From contig CAMDSB010000023.1 in NCBI GenBank assembly GCA_945907105.1, positions 1 through 17,552 of the forward strand: a stretch of DNA of 17,552 nucleotides, written 5' to 3'. The DNA comes from Rickettsia typhi (GTDB taxonomy: Bacteria; Pseudomonadota; Alphaproteobacteria; Rickettsiales; Rickettsiaceae). Below, one piece after another: positions 1 through 7,909 of this stretch. Every line of letters starts with the position of its first letter. Positions within the stretch are counted from its first letter, which is position 1. The notes under the pieces were generated by a model that worked only from the letters and a program-made list of their open reading frames with translations, made no database searches and was not told the DNA's origin. A program made the translations under genes and the position numbers.

Positions 1-2667
1 AAATTTTATATCATCTACTCTAAGGAGCTTGCGCCCAAAACCAAGAGGGTCAAGACCTCCACCATGCCCAGAAAGCCTTCTTATACCATCCGCTAATTGT
101 AATGCTTGAAAAGTGGAAATATCCTCTGTATTCGTACCAAATAATAAAAACGATAGTGCTCTTTCTTCGCTCATAGCTGGTGTTGATTCTATAGCAAGAT
201 TTGGGTTAACAATAGGACCAGATAGTATTAATCGTATTTCTGTACCCCCACTAACATATACCCCGATAATATTAAGAAATGGCGATGGTGACAAAGGTCC
301 ATCAAAAATAAGCTCGCCTTTTTTTATAGTTAACATCTTGCCAAATTCTTGATACCTACCTCTCACAGTGTTAAGCATCCCTTTAACAAAAGGGCTATTA
401 TTATCCCCGCTTATTTTTAAATTACCATTCAATCTGGTATCTACGCCCCAACCTCGAATAAATACTCTATCTGTTGTAACAAGGTCTATATTAAAGTGTA
501 GAGGATAACTAAACTTATCCTCTTCAATAACTATTTCTTTAGTATTTAATTCTGGAATCTTTTCCTTAAAGCGTTCTGGTATCTTGATCTCAAAGGGACC
601 TAAAGTTAACTGCCCTTTTGCTGTGGCTTCTGTTTTATCTCCATGGATTAAAATGTTTCCATTTAATTCTCCATGCATATATGGAGTGTTGATTGGATTA
701 AATTTTTTACTCTTCATATTAAAGCTAAAAGGGTATTGCTCGATCAACGAAACTTTACCATCACCTTGTAAACTGTTACCAAACCCGTCCTTAGCCAAGA
801 TTTCAGAAAAACTAATGAGCTGACCATTTGCTTTGATGATAGTAGAGATATCTTTTAGCTTTATCCCATATTGTTTGTGGTCATATTTACCATTGCTTAG
901 GTGTAGTTGGCCGCTTAGATGCGGATCGTTTATTGATCCCTCCGCTTTTATAGCACCATCTAGCCTCCCAACAATTTTGTGCCCTGGTATAGTTAAAAGT
1001 GGCTTGATTGGTACATTTTTAAGCAAGGCGCTCACCACCATAGAACTGCTATCAATACTTGCATCTATATTAAGTAAACCATCATCAATTTTTAGATTAT
1101 CCAATTTAAACGTAGTTTTATCACCAATAACCAAGAGAATTTGGCTTGAGCTCTTTATTTGAGCGCTAGCAACCTCACCCCATATCCTATTAATAACAAA
1201 CTCTATTGGCGCCGATAAAGATTCAATATTTTTCTTATAAATTGATTTTAATACACTATCAAAACTTAGGTTAATAGGGAGTGATTGCTTTGAAAGAACA
1301 TTGCCCTTAACATTTATATCTTCATTTTTTAACTGCGCATCAACTTTGACTTCGTCAAATATAAAATCTTTTATATTTAAGGCTTTGACTAAAATACTTA
1401 GGTCAGCAAGTTTTCCTTGCCACAAATCAAGAGAAGTTAGCATTATATTAACAGTATTAGAATGAAATATTTTAGTAGATAAAGAAGTAATTTTTCCCTT
1501 TAGCGATAATTGCTGCTTTATATTATCAGTTGATGAAAAAACCGCTTCCATATTCATTGCTCCACTATGTATAACTGGCAAATATTTTGCGACCTCTCCC
1601 AGGTTATTATCTATTACTGAGATGTTACCCGTCAAAATAAGACTATTCAAATCAAGGGTTAAATTTGCTGTTTTCTCTGAATCTGCTCCTTTTGTTATAA
1701 AATTTGACAAAAGTAATTTGTGATTTTTATATGCTATGTTGCCAGCCGCCTTCATTGTTTCATAATCCAATTTTATCATTCCCTCAATGCCACCCTCAGA
1801 TAGCAAAAACCCAATATCGTAAACTAGTGGAGATACATTAAGATCTATGCTACCTGTTGCAATAATTCGGGGATTCTTTGCTGTTCCAGTAATGTTTATT
1901 TCACCTTTTGATTCACCTATGTATTCTTGTATTTGCGTGTTCAATAACTGCTTTAGAAAATTTGATTGATGCCTAGCTTCACCTTTGATTATATTATGTT
2001 TCTGGTCGATAAATAATTTACCAGTGACGTTAGCTATTTCAGAACTAAATTTTGAATATTTAATATCCATTTGTTCTTGATTATGATCATATGATCCTAG
2101 TATTTCAAAGGAATTATCTTTTTCTAAAAATAGTTTGCCATTGGTTGTAAAAGTTAATCCTTGCCTCGAAGTATCATACTCAAGGTGAGAGTTCATAGAA
2201 AAAGAAAGTGGTTGGCTAAGCGCCGTTAATGCAGGAGCAAGGTTAACTCGATTGAAGCTTAGTTTTCTAATAATGATAGAAGGATTAAAAAACCGACTTG
2301 GTTTGTTTTTATCCACTTCTACCTTCGGAACTCTATTCAGCGTTAACTCTTCTGCAGAAACTGACCAAAAAGTTACTTCCCAAAGAGAAAAAAGAGAAGG
2401 CAAGATATTAATGTGAAGATTTTTTACAGATCCAATTTCTCCTTCTTGGTCATTAACCCAGAAGGAATCTATATCCGCAATAAGAGGAAGGGATATGTTT
2501 ATATTATCTATTTTTGCAACTAAACCAAATTCGTTTTTAAAACCATCAACTACAGTTTGTGCAAGAAATGTTTTGGCGTGATCTGTTTTTAGCCAAATAG
2601 CAGCAGCAATTATCATTATTTTAAATAATAACACTAACACTATTAAAATTTTCCAAAAACTTTTCAT
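1..2667 (-). CDS. tamB: TamB, translocation and assembly module inner-membrane subunit (3' end cut by window edge)
   Basis: TamB is an inner-membrane-anchored protein that spans the periplasm as a long hydrophobic beta groove. With TamA it helps insert autotransporters and other outer-membrane proteins, and the wider AsmA/TamB family carries phospholipid to the outer membrane. The frame starts at ATG 2667 and stays open to base 1 (889 codons, no stop). It begins with MKSFWKILIVLVLL and a single hydrophobic helix (about residues 5-26), followed by long alternating beta-type sequence. Near the visible end is the conserved DUF490/TamB signature: ERALSFLLFG, then FQALQLADGIRRLSG and a glycine run. 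TamB proteins usually continue roughly 100 residues past this point, so the missing piece should be short. It lies 10 bases after tamA on the same strand, the usual tamAB operon. No clear Shine-Dalgarno sequence precedes the ATG, so coupling to tamA translation is likely. Identification rests on motif, topology and neighbour. Confidence 0.93.
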   Translation of the reverse strand, partial: MKSFWKILIVLVLLFKIMIIAAAIWLKTDHAKTFLAQTVVDGFKNEFGLVAKIDNINISLPLIADIDSFWVNDQEGEIGSVKNLHINILPSLFSLWEVTFWSVSAEELTLNRVPKVEVDKNKPSRFFNPSIIIRKLSFNRVNLAPALTALSQPLSFSMNSHLEYDTSRQGLTFTTNGKLFLEKDNSFEILGSYDHNQEQMDIKYSKFSSEIANVTGKLFIDQKHNIIKGEARHQSNFLKQLLNTQIQEYIGESKGEINITGTAKNPRIIATGSIDLNVSPLVYDIGFLLSEGGIEGMIKLDYETMKAAGNIAYKNHKLLLSNFITKGADSEKTANLTLDLNSLILTGNISVIDNNLGEVAKYLPVIHSGAMNMEAVFSSTDNIKQQLSLKGKITSLSTKIFHSNTVNIMLTSLDLWQGKLADLSILVKALNIKDFIFDEVKVDAQLKNEDINVKGNVLSKQSLPINLSFDSVLKSIYKKNIESLSAPIEFVINRIWGEVASAQIKSSSQILLVIGDKTTFKLDNLKIDDGLLNIDASIDSSSMVVSALLKNVPIKPLLTIPGHKIVGRLDGAIKAEGSINDPHLSGQLHLSNGKYDHKQYGIKLKDISTIIKANGQLISFSEILAKDGFGNSLQGDGKVSLIEQYPFSFNMKSKKFNPINTPYMHGELNGNILIHGDKTEATAKGQLTLGPFEIKIPERFKEKIPELNTKEIVIEEDKFSYPLHFNIDLVTTDRVFIRGWGVDTRLNGNLKISGDNNSPFVKGMLNTVRGRYQEFGKMLTIKKGELIFDGPLSPSPFLNIIGVYVSGGTEIRLILSGPIVNPNLAIESTPAMSEERALSFLLFGTNTEDISTFQALQLADGIRRLSGHGGGLDPLGFGRKLLRVDDIKF

Positions 2668-2677
2668 ACTAAATAAA

Positions 2678-4477
2678 CTAAAACGATTGCCCAATACCAA
2701 AATATAATTGGTAAGACTTATCTACAAATTTTCTCCTCTTCAGCGGGAAACCAATATCAAACCTTAGCGGACCAAAATTAGTCAAATATCTAACTCCAAA
2801 ACCAGCTCCATGTAAAAGCCTTTTCTTGAAGTTTGGAGTTAATGAATTATAGGCAAAACCGTTATCAAAGAAACTTACCATACCTATAGTATCGTTCATT
2901 TTTAATCTTAGTTCGATAGTCATTTCAATAAAAGATTGCCCTCCTGTAGGGAGATTATTACTATCTAAGCTACTAGCAAATTGATAAGCATAGCCTCTTA
3001 GCGAATTATTACCTCCAACATAAAACCGCTCTGTTTCAGGTATAGATTTTGGTTTTATTCCTACTATAGTGCCCGTTGCCGCCCTAATAGCTAGTACTGG
3101 ATTTAGTTTTGTCTTGATATTGAAGTACGTTGAACCAGAAATTTGAGTTTTGAGAAATGGCTTATCTTTAGAGTTCATATAAAAATAAGGTGCAGTGTCT
3201 AGCTCAAAAAGACGACCTTTTTTGGGGTCTAATATATTATCTCGACTGTCATAAATAACAAACAAAGGGCTTGAAACTAATGAATAGCGTCGCTTACTAA
3301 CTGCATTGTTTTTTTCAAATCTCTCGACAACTGCATGAGAAAGCTTCATTCCTATCCCACCAAGCCACTCCTGCGAAAGTTCTCTTTCTAAATATCCGGA
3401 CATAGACGCTTCTTTACTTGCAAATGCTTTTAATTTTTTGTTTTCAAATTTACTACCTAGCCTTAGAGTCTGATCATCTCTTTTAAAAAATGGCTTTGAA
3501 TAATCTAGTTCCAGAATCTGCTCCCTCCGGTTTCCCAAAAGGTCTGCTTTTAATTTTTCACCGGAGCCAAATAAATTTCTGTGTTCCCAACCAAGTGCCG
3601 CTCCTAGACCTATATATGTTTCATAAGCTATCCCAGCTTTTAAGCTACGAGCCTTACGCTCAGTTAGGTCAAAACCTATGGGCACCGACCCATCTTTATT
3701 TACATGTTCTGGTATTATGGGAGTTGTTGAAGAAAATAATCCGCTCTTTTGTAAAAAACCTCTCGATTCAGCTATAATAGTACGTCTAATACATTGGCCA
3801 TCTAAGAGTTTTACTAATTTTCTTACATACTCAGCTTTTACAGTTTTCAAGCCAATAAATTCAACTTTTTCCAGTTTTGTGGATGGGCCAGCGTCAATTA
3901 AAAACTTGACCTTAACTTCTTTATTTTCGTGATCTATTTCTGCTTCATGATTTACTGATAGCGATAATATACAGTTTTTATTTTCTAAATATTGTATTAG
4001 CTTTTTCTCTGCATCTAAAATATTTTTTGCAATAGCATGGTCCCCAACTTTTACTCCAATTTTATCAATTTTTAGCACGTTAATATTTTTATTGCTTGTG
4101 TTTGTAAAAGCAATTGATAAAGCAGAGATTTTATAACGATCTCCAGCAATAATATTAAATATTATTGCTTTATTAGTTTCGTCATGTGTCTCAACTTCAA
4201 TAGTGTGAGCATAATAACCCTTGGAACGCATCAACTTAGAAAATGATTTTTTGGCTTCGATTTCCCAATAAGTTTTTTGATCTGTAGTGTTGTATGTTTT
4301 TGCGGTTTGTTCCATTTCTTTGGCAAGAGAATCGAGATACTTCTTAAGCCACAATTTAGTATCCAACTTGATTATTAAACGCAAATCATTCTCTTGAGCA
4401 GCAATTGATGATGGAGAATATGCAAAAATCAAGAAAAAATAGGCAATTATAATAAATATTGTCGTAGATTTACTCAT
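2678..4477 (-). CDS. tamA: TamA, Omp85-family outer-membrane assembly protein
   Basis: TamA is an outer-membrane barrel of the Omp85/BamA superfamily that works with TamB in autotransporter and outer-membrane protein assembly. The 599-residue product starts with a signal peptide (hydrophobic residues about 7-27, then SIAAQEN). Residues about 28-265 have the alternating pattern of POTRA domains, including GPSTKLEKVEFIGLKTVKAE typical of a POTRA start. The rest forms the 16-strand barrel. The Omp85 loop-6 signature is present as SLRGY, with the conserved arginine at residue 494, and the protein ends on phenylalanine (IGQSF) as expected for the barrel insertion signal. The length matches TamA (about 580 residues) rather than BamA (about 770-800 with five POTRA domains). 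The immediately downstream tamB supports TamA over BamA. The start is ATG 4477, with a weak GGTGAT just before it. The divergent spacer 4478-4926 must hold its promoter, which I could not place with confidence. Confidence 0.93.
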   Translation of the reverse strand: MSKSTTIFIIIAYFFLIFAYSPSSIAAQENDLRLIIKLDTKLWLKKYLDSLAKEMEQTAKTYNTTDQKTYWEIEAKKSFSKLMRSKGYYAHTIEVETHDETNKAIIFNIIAGDRYKISALSIAFTNTSNKNINVLKIDKIGVKVGDHAIAKNILDAEKKLIQYLENKNCILSLSVNHEAEIDHENKEVKVKFLIDAGPSTKLEKVEFIGLKTVKAEYVRKLVKLLDGQCIRRTIIAESRGFLQKSGLFSSTTPIIPEHVNKDGSVPIGFDLTERKARSLKAGIAYETYIGLGAALGWEHRNLFGSGEKLKADLLGNRREQILELDYSKPFFKRDDQTLRLGSKFENKKLKAFASKEASMSGYLERELSQEWLGGIGMKLSHAVVERFEKNNAVSKRRYSLVSSPLFVIYDSRDNILDPKKGRLFELDTAPYFYMNSKDKPFLKTQISGSTYFNIKTKLNPVLAIRAATGTIVGIKPKSIPETERFYVGGNNSLRGYAYQFASSLDSNNLPTGGQSFIEMTIELRLKMNDTIGMVSFFDNGFAYNSLTPNFKKRLLHGAGFGVRYLTNFGPLRFDIGFPLKRRKFVDKSYQLYFGIGQSF

Positions 4478-4681
4478 ATCACCGAAATGTAACTGTTAAT
4501 TGTTTAAAACGCTATTTTAGAATAAGCTAGCTTCGCAAATTTTAGCTCTAAGTTTGATGATATTAGTAAGATTAGTAAAGAAAATTATCTAAAATGATGC
4601 ACCTTAAATTAAAATTTTCAGCACTTACCTTTGGAATCCTACGATTCACCGCCCAGACTTAAGGGTTCGAAACTTAAATTA

Positions 4682-4853
4682 TCACCCCTTAACTAAGTTA
4701 TGCTTGTTAAGATTAGCATAAGCAGTATCAAAGCCTATCTCACTTTGAATATTTTTTAATATTAGTTTCTCCACAAAAGCTTTCAAAATCAAGCTGGATT
4801 ACAACTAAAGCTAACATTTCTACACGAGATTTACCGACATTACTCTTTAATAT
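4682..4853 (-). pseudogene. Possible decayed transposase fragment (IS4-like N-terminal region)
   Basis: Two overlapping minus-strand frames both look like protein. The upstream frame reads ILKSNVGKSRVEMLALVV before running out. The second frame, offset by one base and ending at a TGA at 4682-4684, reads LILKAFVEKLILKN and then IQSEIGFDTAYANLNKHNLV. Joined by a single frameshift, they recall the N-terminal module of IS4-type transposases: a conserved R-V/L-E-x-L-A followed by hydrophobic residues, a V-x-x-x-K-L stretch, then F-x-S-E and an S/T-x-Y-x-x-L pattern. The match is from memory of the family pattern and includes no catalytic DDE residues. No terminal inverted repeats or target duplications could be assigned. 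It may also be an unrelated short ORF or chance. Confidence 0.3.
4698..4721. repeat. Inverted repeat TTATGCT-10 nt-AGCATAA
   Basis: Perfect 7-base arms (4698-4704 and 4715-4721) flank a 10-base loop in the divergent tamA/kinase spacer. There is no following T-run on either strand, so it is not an intrinsic terminator. It could be an operator or part of an untranslated structure. A second 7-base inverted repeat, TTAAGGG (4659-4665) with CCCTTAA (4686-4692), lies just upstream. Confidence 0.4.
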
Positions 4854-4862
4854 CTAGTGAGC

Positions 4863-4891
4863 TTGACAATACTCTGATATCTTTTAAAAAT
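4863..4891 (+). promoter_or_regulatory. Putative sigma-70 promoter of the histidine kinase gene
   Basis: A perfect -35 hexamer TTGACA sits at 4863-4868. About 16-17 bases later an A-rich -10-like element occurs (TAAAAA at 4885 or AAAAAT at 4886, four of six consensus bases). A start a few bases later would leave a leader of roughly 30 bases before the ATG at 4927. The -35 box is convincing; the -10 box is weak. Confidence 0.4.
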
Positions 4892-4926
4892 TAATATCGT
4901 CCATTACCACAACATTATTTAATTAG

Positions 4927-6432
4927 ATGCTACAAAACAAACATATTATCAGATTCTCCTTTATAGGTTTGTTTCTGAATATCATAGCAAATATCGTGCT
5001 ATACCGGTATTTTATGATTGAAGAAGTAGTTTTAAAACAAGTGGCTAATCAAAATACTTATTTGGCAGAGGTCTATAAATCTGGAGTTTGGGATAATAAT
5101 CGAAGCGCTATTGAAAAACTTAATAAAAATGATTATTCGCATTTATTAACCGATCACGATTTTATCCTGTTTACAAGAAATTCTTCAAACTTCCTCAAAA
5201 CTACCAACTCAATGGTAACTATTTATGATAGAACTGGCAAAAAACTTTTATCAAATACAAGTCACAGCATTTCTAATATAGACAAATCTAGCAATCTAGA
5301 TAGTTATGGTTTAATTTTATTGAACTTAGATAAGTACTTTTTACAAGCTTATATCTCAACTAATGCACTAGGTGAGGCTTATCAGGGAAAAACAGTTCAT
5401 TCTTTGATCTCTAGGTCGCTAATCACCGATGAGAATGATAATAAAGTTGAAAAGTCCTTTATCATTAGCTACATACCTATTATCAACTCTTCTAGCGGAA
5501 ACTTTAACATAGAAGGAGTGATGGAAATTACTAATGATATCACAGAACAATGGGACAATATAACCTATCTCGAGAAACGTATATTTGTAGCCTTTGTACT
5601 AGTGTTTATGGTCTTTTTTATCATCGTTATGTACAACACTAACTACGCTCAAAGAATCATTAATAAACAATTTGAAACTAATAGGGATCTAGAAGGAGCA
5701 AAAATTAAAGCAGAAACAGAAAGTTTAGCTAAAACTGAATTTCTAGCTAATATTAGCCATGAACTAAGAACTCCATTGAATGCAATAATTGGATTCTCGG
5801 AAATCATGATTGCTGAAACTTATGGTAAAGTTGAAAATGTACAATATAAAGATTACATAACAGATATTAATAATTCGGGAAAACATTTGCTTAGCGTAAT
5901 CAATGATATTCTCGATTTTTCTAAAGCCGCGGCTGATAAGCTCCAAGTAGAGAAAATTGAGCTCGATCTAAATAAACTTGCTTCATCAAGTATGCGATTT
6001 GTTAAACCCAGAGCAGATGAAGCTTCTGTTAAGCTGATCGAAGATTTTCCTGCTGAGCATGTAATTATTTACTCTGACCCCAAAAGACTAAAGCAAGCAT
6101 TGCTTAATTTACTTTCTAACTCAGTTAAATTCACCCCAGCAGAAGGCTCTGTTACGCTCGCTATCAGAAAAAATGTTGTAGAAAAATTAGTGTATATTTC
6201 AGTTACTGATACTGGGATTGGGATGAGCGACCAAGATATTCCAAAAGCTTTATCTTCTTTTGGTCAAGTAGATAATAAGCTAAGTAGAAAGTATGAAGGA
6301 ACTGGCCTTGGCTTACCGTTAACAAAAAAACTTGTTGAACTGATGAGCGGAAAATTCGACCTGAAGAGCTCCCCAGGAAAAGGGACTACTGTTACTATCG
6401 AATTTGAGTACACCGAAAGTATACAAGTATAG
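4927..6432 (+). CDS. Membrane sensor histidine kinase, PleC/DivJ-like
   Basis: This is a 501-residue two-component sensor kinase that should autophosphorylate on histidine and pass the phosphate to a response regulator not encoded here. Order of parts: membrane segment 1 (about residues 8-27), a periplasmic sensing region of about 190 residues with no family I recognise, membrane segment 2 (about 219-237), a short charged linker, a HisKA domain and a HATPase_c domain. The phosphoacceptor is His278 in FLANISHELRTPLNAIIGFS. The ATP-binding boxes are intact: N box LLNLLSNSVKF (Asn398), G1 DTGIGMS (Asp428) and G2 GTGLGLP (Gly458). The HisKA continuation (SGKHLLSVINDILDFSK) is typical of alphaproteobacterial PleC/DivJ/PdhS kinases. 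There is no receiver domain and no adjacent regulator, so it is an orphan. No Shine-Dalgarno sequence is evident, since TAG directly precedes the ATG. The ligand and partner cannot be read from the sequence. Confidence 0.92.
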   Translation: MLQNKHIIRFSFIGLFLNIIANIVLYRYFMIEEVVLKQVANQNTYLAEVYKSGVWDNNRSAIEKLNKNDYSHLLTDHDFILFTRNSSNFLKTTNSMVTIYDRTGKKLLSNTSHSISNIDKSSNLDSYGLILLNLDKYFLQAYISTNALGEAYQGKTVHSLISRSLITDENDNKVEKSFIISYIPIINSSSGNFNIEGVMEITNDITEQWDNITYLEKRIFVAFVLVFMVFFIIVMYNTNYAQRIINKQFETNRDLEGAKIKAETESLAKTEFLANISHELRTPLNAIIGFSEIMIAETYGKVENVQYKDYITDINNSGKHLLSVINDILDFSKAAADKLQVEKIELDLNKLASSSMRFVKPRADEASVKLIEDFPAEHVIIYSDPKRLKQALLNLLSNSVKFTPAEGSVTLAIRKNVVEKLVYISVTDTGIGMSDQDIPKALSSFGQVDNKLSRKYEGTGLGLPLTKKLVELMSGKFDLKSSPGKGTTVTIEFEYTESIQV

Positions 6433-6441
6433 TGCCAATTC

Positions 6442-6472
6442 TACTAGACTAGTAAATATTTTTGTATATTAT
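6442..6472 (+). promoter_or_regulatory. Putative cpoB promoter overlapped by a perfect palindrome
   Basis: A -35-like TAGACT (6445-6450, four of six matches) and a -10-like TATTAT (6467-6472, five of six) are separated by 16 bases, about 46 bases before the cpoB ATG. The -35 box lies inside the perfect palindrome TACTAGACTAGTA (6442-6454), six-base arms around a central A. That arrangement would suit a dimeric repressor. It lies just after the kinase stop codon and separates the kinase from the cpoB operon. Confidence 0.35.
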
Positions 6473-6518
6473 GTAACCTTGTATAGTCGTTTAAGTAATT
6501 GCCCACTCGCTTGAAGAA

Positions 6519-7220
6519 ATGAAAAAAAGCTTATTTTTAATATTATTTACATTACTCTCGCTACAGAGCGCTATGGCAGATGAGCAGAGCTTGGGCCCTA
6601 TAATACAGAGACAATCTAAGCAGATACAGGAGCTAAAAGCTAGATTACAAGATTTAGAAAAGAGCGTTGAAGAGTTAAAGCTTAACGTCAATAACGGGCT
6701 GTCGACTCCAAAAACTACTGGCTCTTCTATGACATCTCCTGACACAATAGGAGGAGGTCAAGTTGCAGAATCTATTCTGACCCCCAATGATTCGGATAGT
6801 TTGTTAGACAAAAATCAGCCTGGCGCTACAAACTCTAGTGAGAAAGCGGAATATGATTTAGCCTTAATTTCTCTGAAAGATGGAAAATTTGAAGATGCCG
6901 AAAGACAATTTGCTGACTTTATAACTAAATATCCAGCAAGCGGATTACAAAGCAATGCAACTTTTTGGTATGCAGAAACTTTTTATCGTCGAGAAATGTT
7001 TAATAAAGCAGCTTTAAATTACTTGCAAAGCTACAAAAAATATCCAAAAGGAGCAAAAGCACAAGATTCTTTACTTAAATTATCTTACTCTCTTGCTAGC
7101 TTGAATAAAAAGAAAGAAGCCTGTAGTATGCTGACTAAATTAGAACAAGAATTTCCTCAGAGACCTATAGGCTCTATAAAACGAGCTCAAGAAGCTAGGG
7201 ATAGTTTCCAATGCAAATAA
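6519..7220 (+). CDS. cpoB: CpoB (YbgF), Tol-Pal-associated periplasmic TPR protein
   Basis: CpoB is a periplasmic protein that links the Tol-Pal outer-membrane constriction machinery to peptidoglycan synthesis at the division site. The 233-residue product has a clear signal peptide (MKKSLFLILF..., likely cleavage after SAMA, before DEQ). A coiled-coil segment follows at about residues 25-60 (QSKQIQELKARLQDLEKSVE), which in the family drives trimerisation, then a low-complexity linker rich in Ser, Thr, Gly and Pro. The TPR domain is at about residues 110-230, starting EYDLALISLKDGKFEDAE and containing the typical TFWYAETFYRREMFNKAALN. Length and domain order match YbgF/CpoB (about 260 residues). 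Here it is not next to tolQRAB-pal but leads a YfgM-like gene and bamB. The start is ATG 6519, preceded by GAAGAA, a reasonable ribosome-binding stretch. Confidence 0.92.
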   Translation: MKKSLFLILFTLLSLQSAMADEQSLGPIIQRQSKQIQELKARLQDLEKSVEELKLNVNNGLSTPKTTGSSMTSPDTIGGGQVAESILTPNDSDSLLDKNQPGATNSSEKAEYDLALISLKDGKFEDAERQFADFITKYPASGLQSNATFWYAETFYRREMFNKAALNYLQSYKKYPKGAKAQDSLLKLSYSLASLNKKKEACSMLTKLEQEFPQRPIGSIKRAQEARDSFQCK

Positions 7221-7225
7221 ACTAA

Positions 7226-7891
7226 GTGAGTTCAGAAGTGGCAGACATTCTTGACGAAGTTTTAAATGACGAAAAAGATGAAAAACGATTAGCATTGTTT
7301 CGTAAAGCATTGCCTACAATAATTGTTGCTACAATAATAGTTGCTGTAGCTATGACTGGTTATGGCTGGTATAAAAATAGAATAGTTGAACATAACAAAG
7401 AGATTGGTGATATGTTCATAGATCTTGCCTCTGGACAAGTTGATGATGTATTTTTAAGAAATAGTTCACTTGAACAATTAATTGAGAAAGGTGGAACACG
7501 TCAGGCTGAACTAGCCGAAATACAATTAATTCATTTTATGCTTACTAATGACCCGGCCTCCTCTATGGCCAGGTTAGAGAGTGTCATTGATAATAATAGT
7601 TATTTTGAAATTACTACTTCCTACGCTAGACTTTTGTGGCTTAGCATTATCCTAGATCAGCAGGAACTAACGGAAGTAATGCAGGTAAAAGCTAGGAATT
7701 ACCTAAATCATTTCTCAAAAGAGGATCAATTATTCTTCCCCAGTGCTACTCTTTTAAAATCGTTTTTTTACAAAAAAAATGGCCAGGACGATTTAGCAAC
7801 TGAATACGCCAGCTCTCTTCTTAAAATGGAAAGTGCATCAATAATACTCAAGGAACAAGCTGTTGCTATCCTTGCTAGTTTAAAAAAATAA
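7226..7891 (+). CDS. YfgM-like single-pass membrane protein with TPR-like periplasmic domain
   Basis: The 221-residue protein has an acidic N-terminal cytoplasmic stretch (VADILDEVLNDEKDEKR), one membrane helix at about residues 30-49 (TIIVATIIVAVAMTGYGWY) and a helical periplasmic domain with degenerate TPR-like repeats. This layout, and its position directly before bamB, match YfgM/TPR_21-family proteins. In E. coli, YfgM sits at the SecYEG translocon with PpiD, and its gene is directly upstream of bamB. The start is unusual: there is no ATG before the membrane helix. The likeliest start is GTG 7226, six bases after the cpoB stop; a second in-frame GTG at 7238 is possible, and the GTGAG ahead of it could act as a weak Shine-Dalgarno sequence. 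The five-base gap after cpoB implies cotranscription and perhaps translational coupling. Homology to YfgM is judged from architecture and context more than from strong motifs. Confidence 0.8.
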   Translation: MSSEVADILDEVLNDEKDEKRLALFRKALPTIIVATIIVAVAMTGYGWYKNRIVEHNKEIGDMFIDLASGQVDDVFLRNSSLEQLIEKGGTRQAELAEIQLIHFMLTNDPASSMARLESVIDNNSYFEITTSYARLLWLSIILDQQELTEVMQVKARNYLNHFSKEDQLFFPSATLLKSFFYKKNGQDDLATEYASSLLKMESASIILKEQAVAILASLKK

Positions 7892-7909
7892 AAAGTGGAT
7901 AAATAAACT

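Larger units (their letters stand above)
4478..4926. other. Divergent intergenic spacer between tamA and the histidine kinase
   Basis: This 449-base AT-rich region separates two divergent genes and holds no convincing intact gene. It contains two inverted repeats (4659-4692 and 4698-4721), a protein-like broken reading frame on the minus strand (4682-4853) and a promoter-like element for the kinase (4863-4891). It must also hold the tamA promoter. Its length is unusual next to the compact spacing elsewhere in the window and fits gene decay, which is common in Rickettsiales. Confidence 0.7.

Noticed and set aside
113..1162. Three plus-strand ORFs of 79-109 codons opposite the left end
   Set aside because: The minus strand is one continuous open tamB frame with clear family motifs; the plus-strand frames are shadows.
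4659..4677. T-arm-like sequence (GGTTCGAAA within short complementary arms), suggesting a tRNA or tRNA fragment
   Set aside because: No acceptor, D or anticodon arm can be built around it, so it is coincidence or at most an unprovable remnant.
7226..7240. Missing start codon making the YfgM-like gene a pseudogene
   Set aside because: No ATG precedes the membrane helix, but GTG 7226 and GTG 7238 are both in frame and well placed after cpoB, and the frame is otherwise intact.
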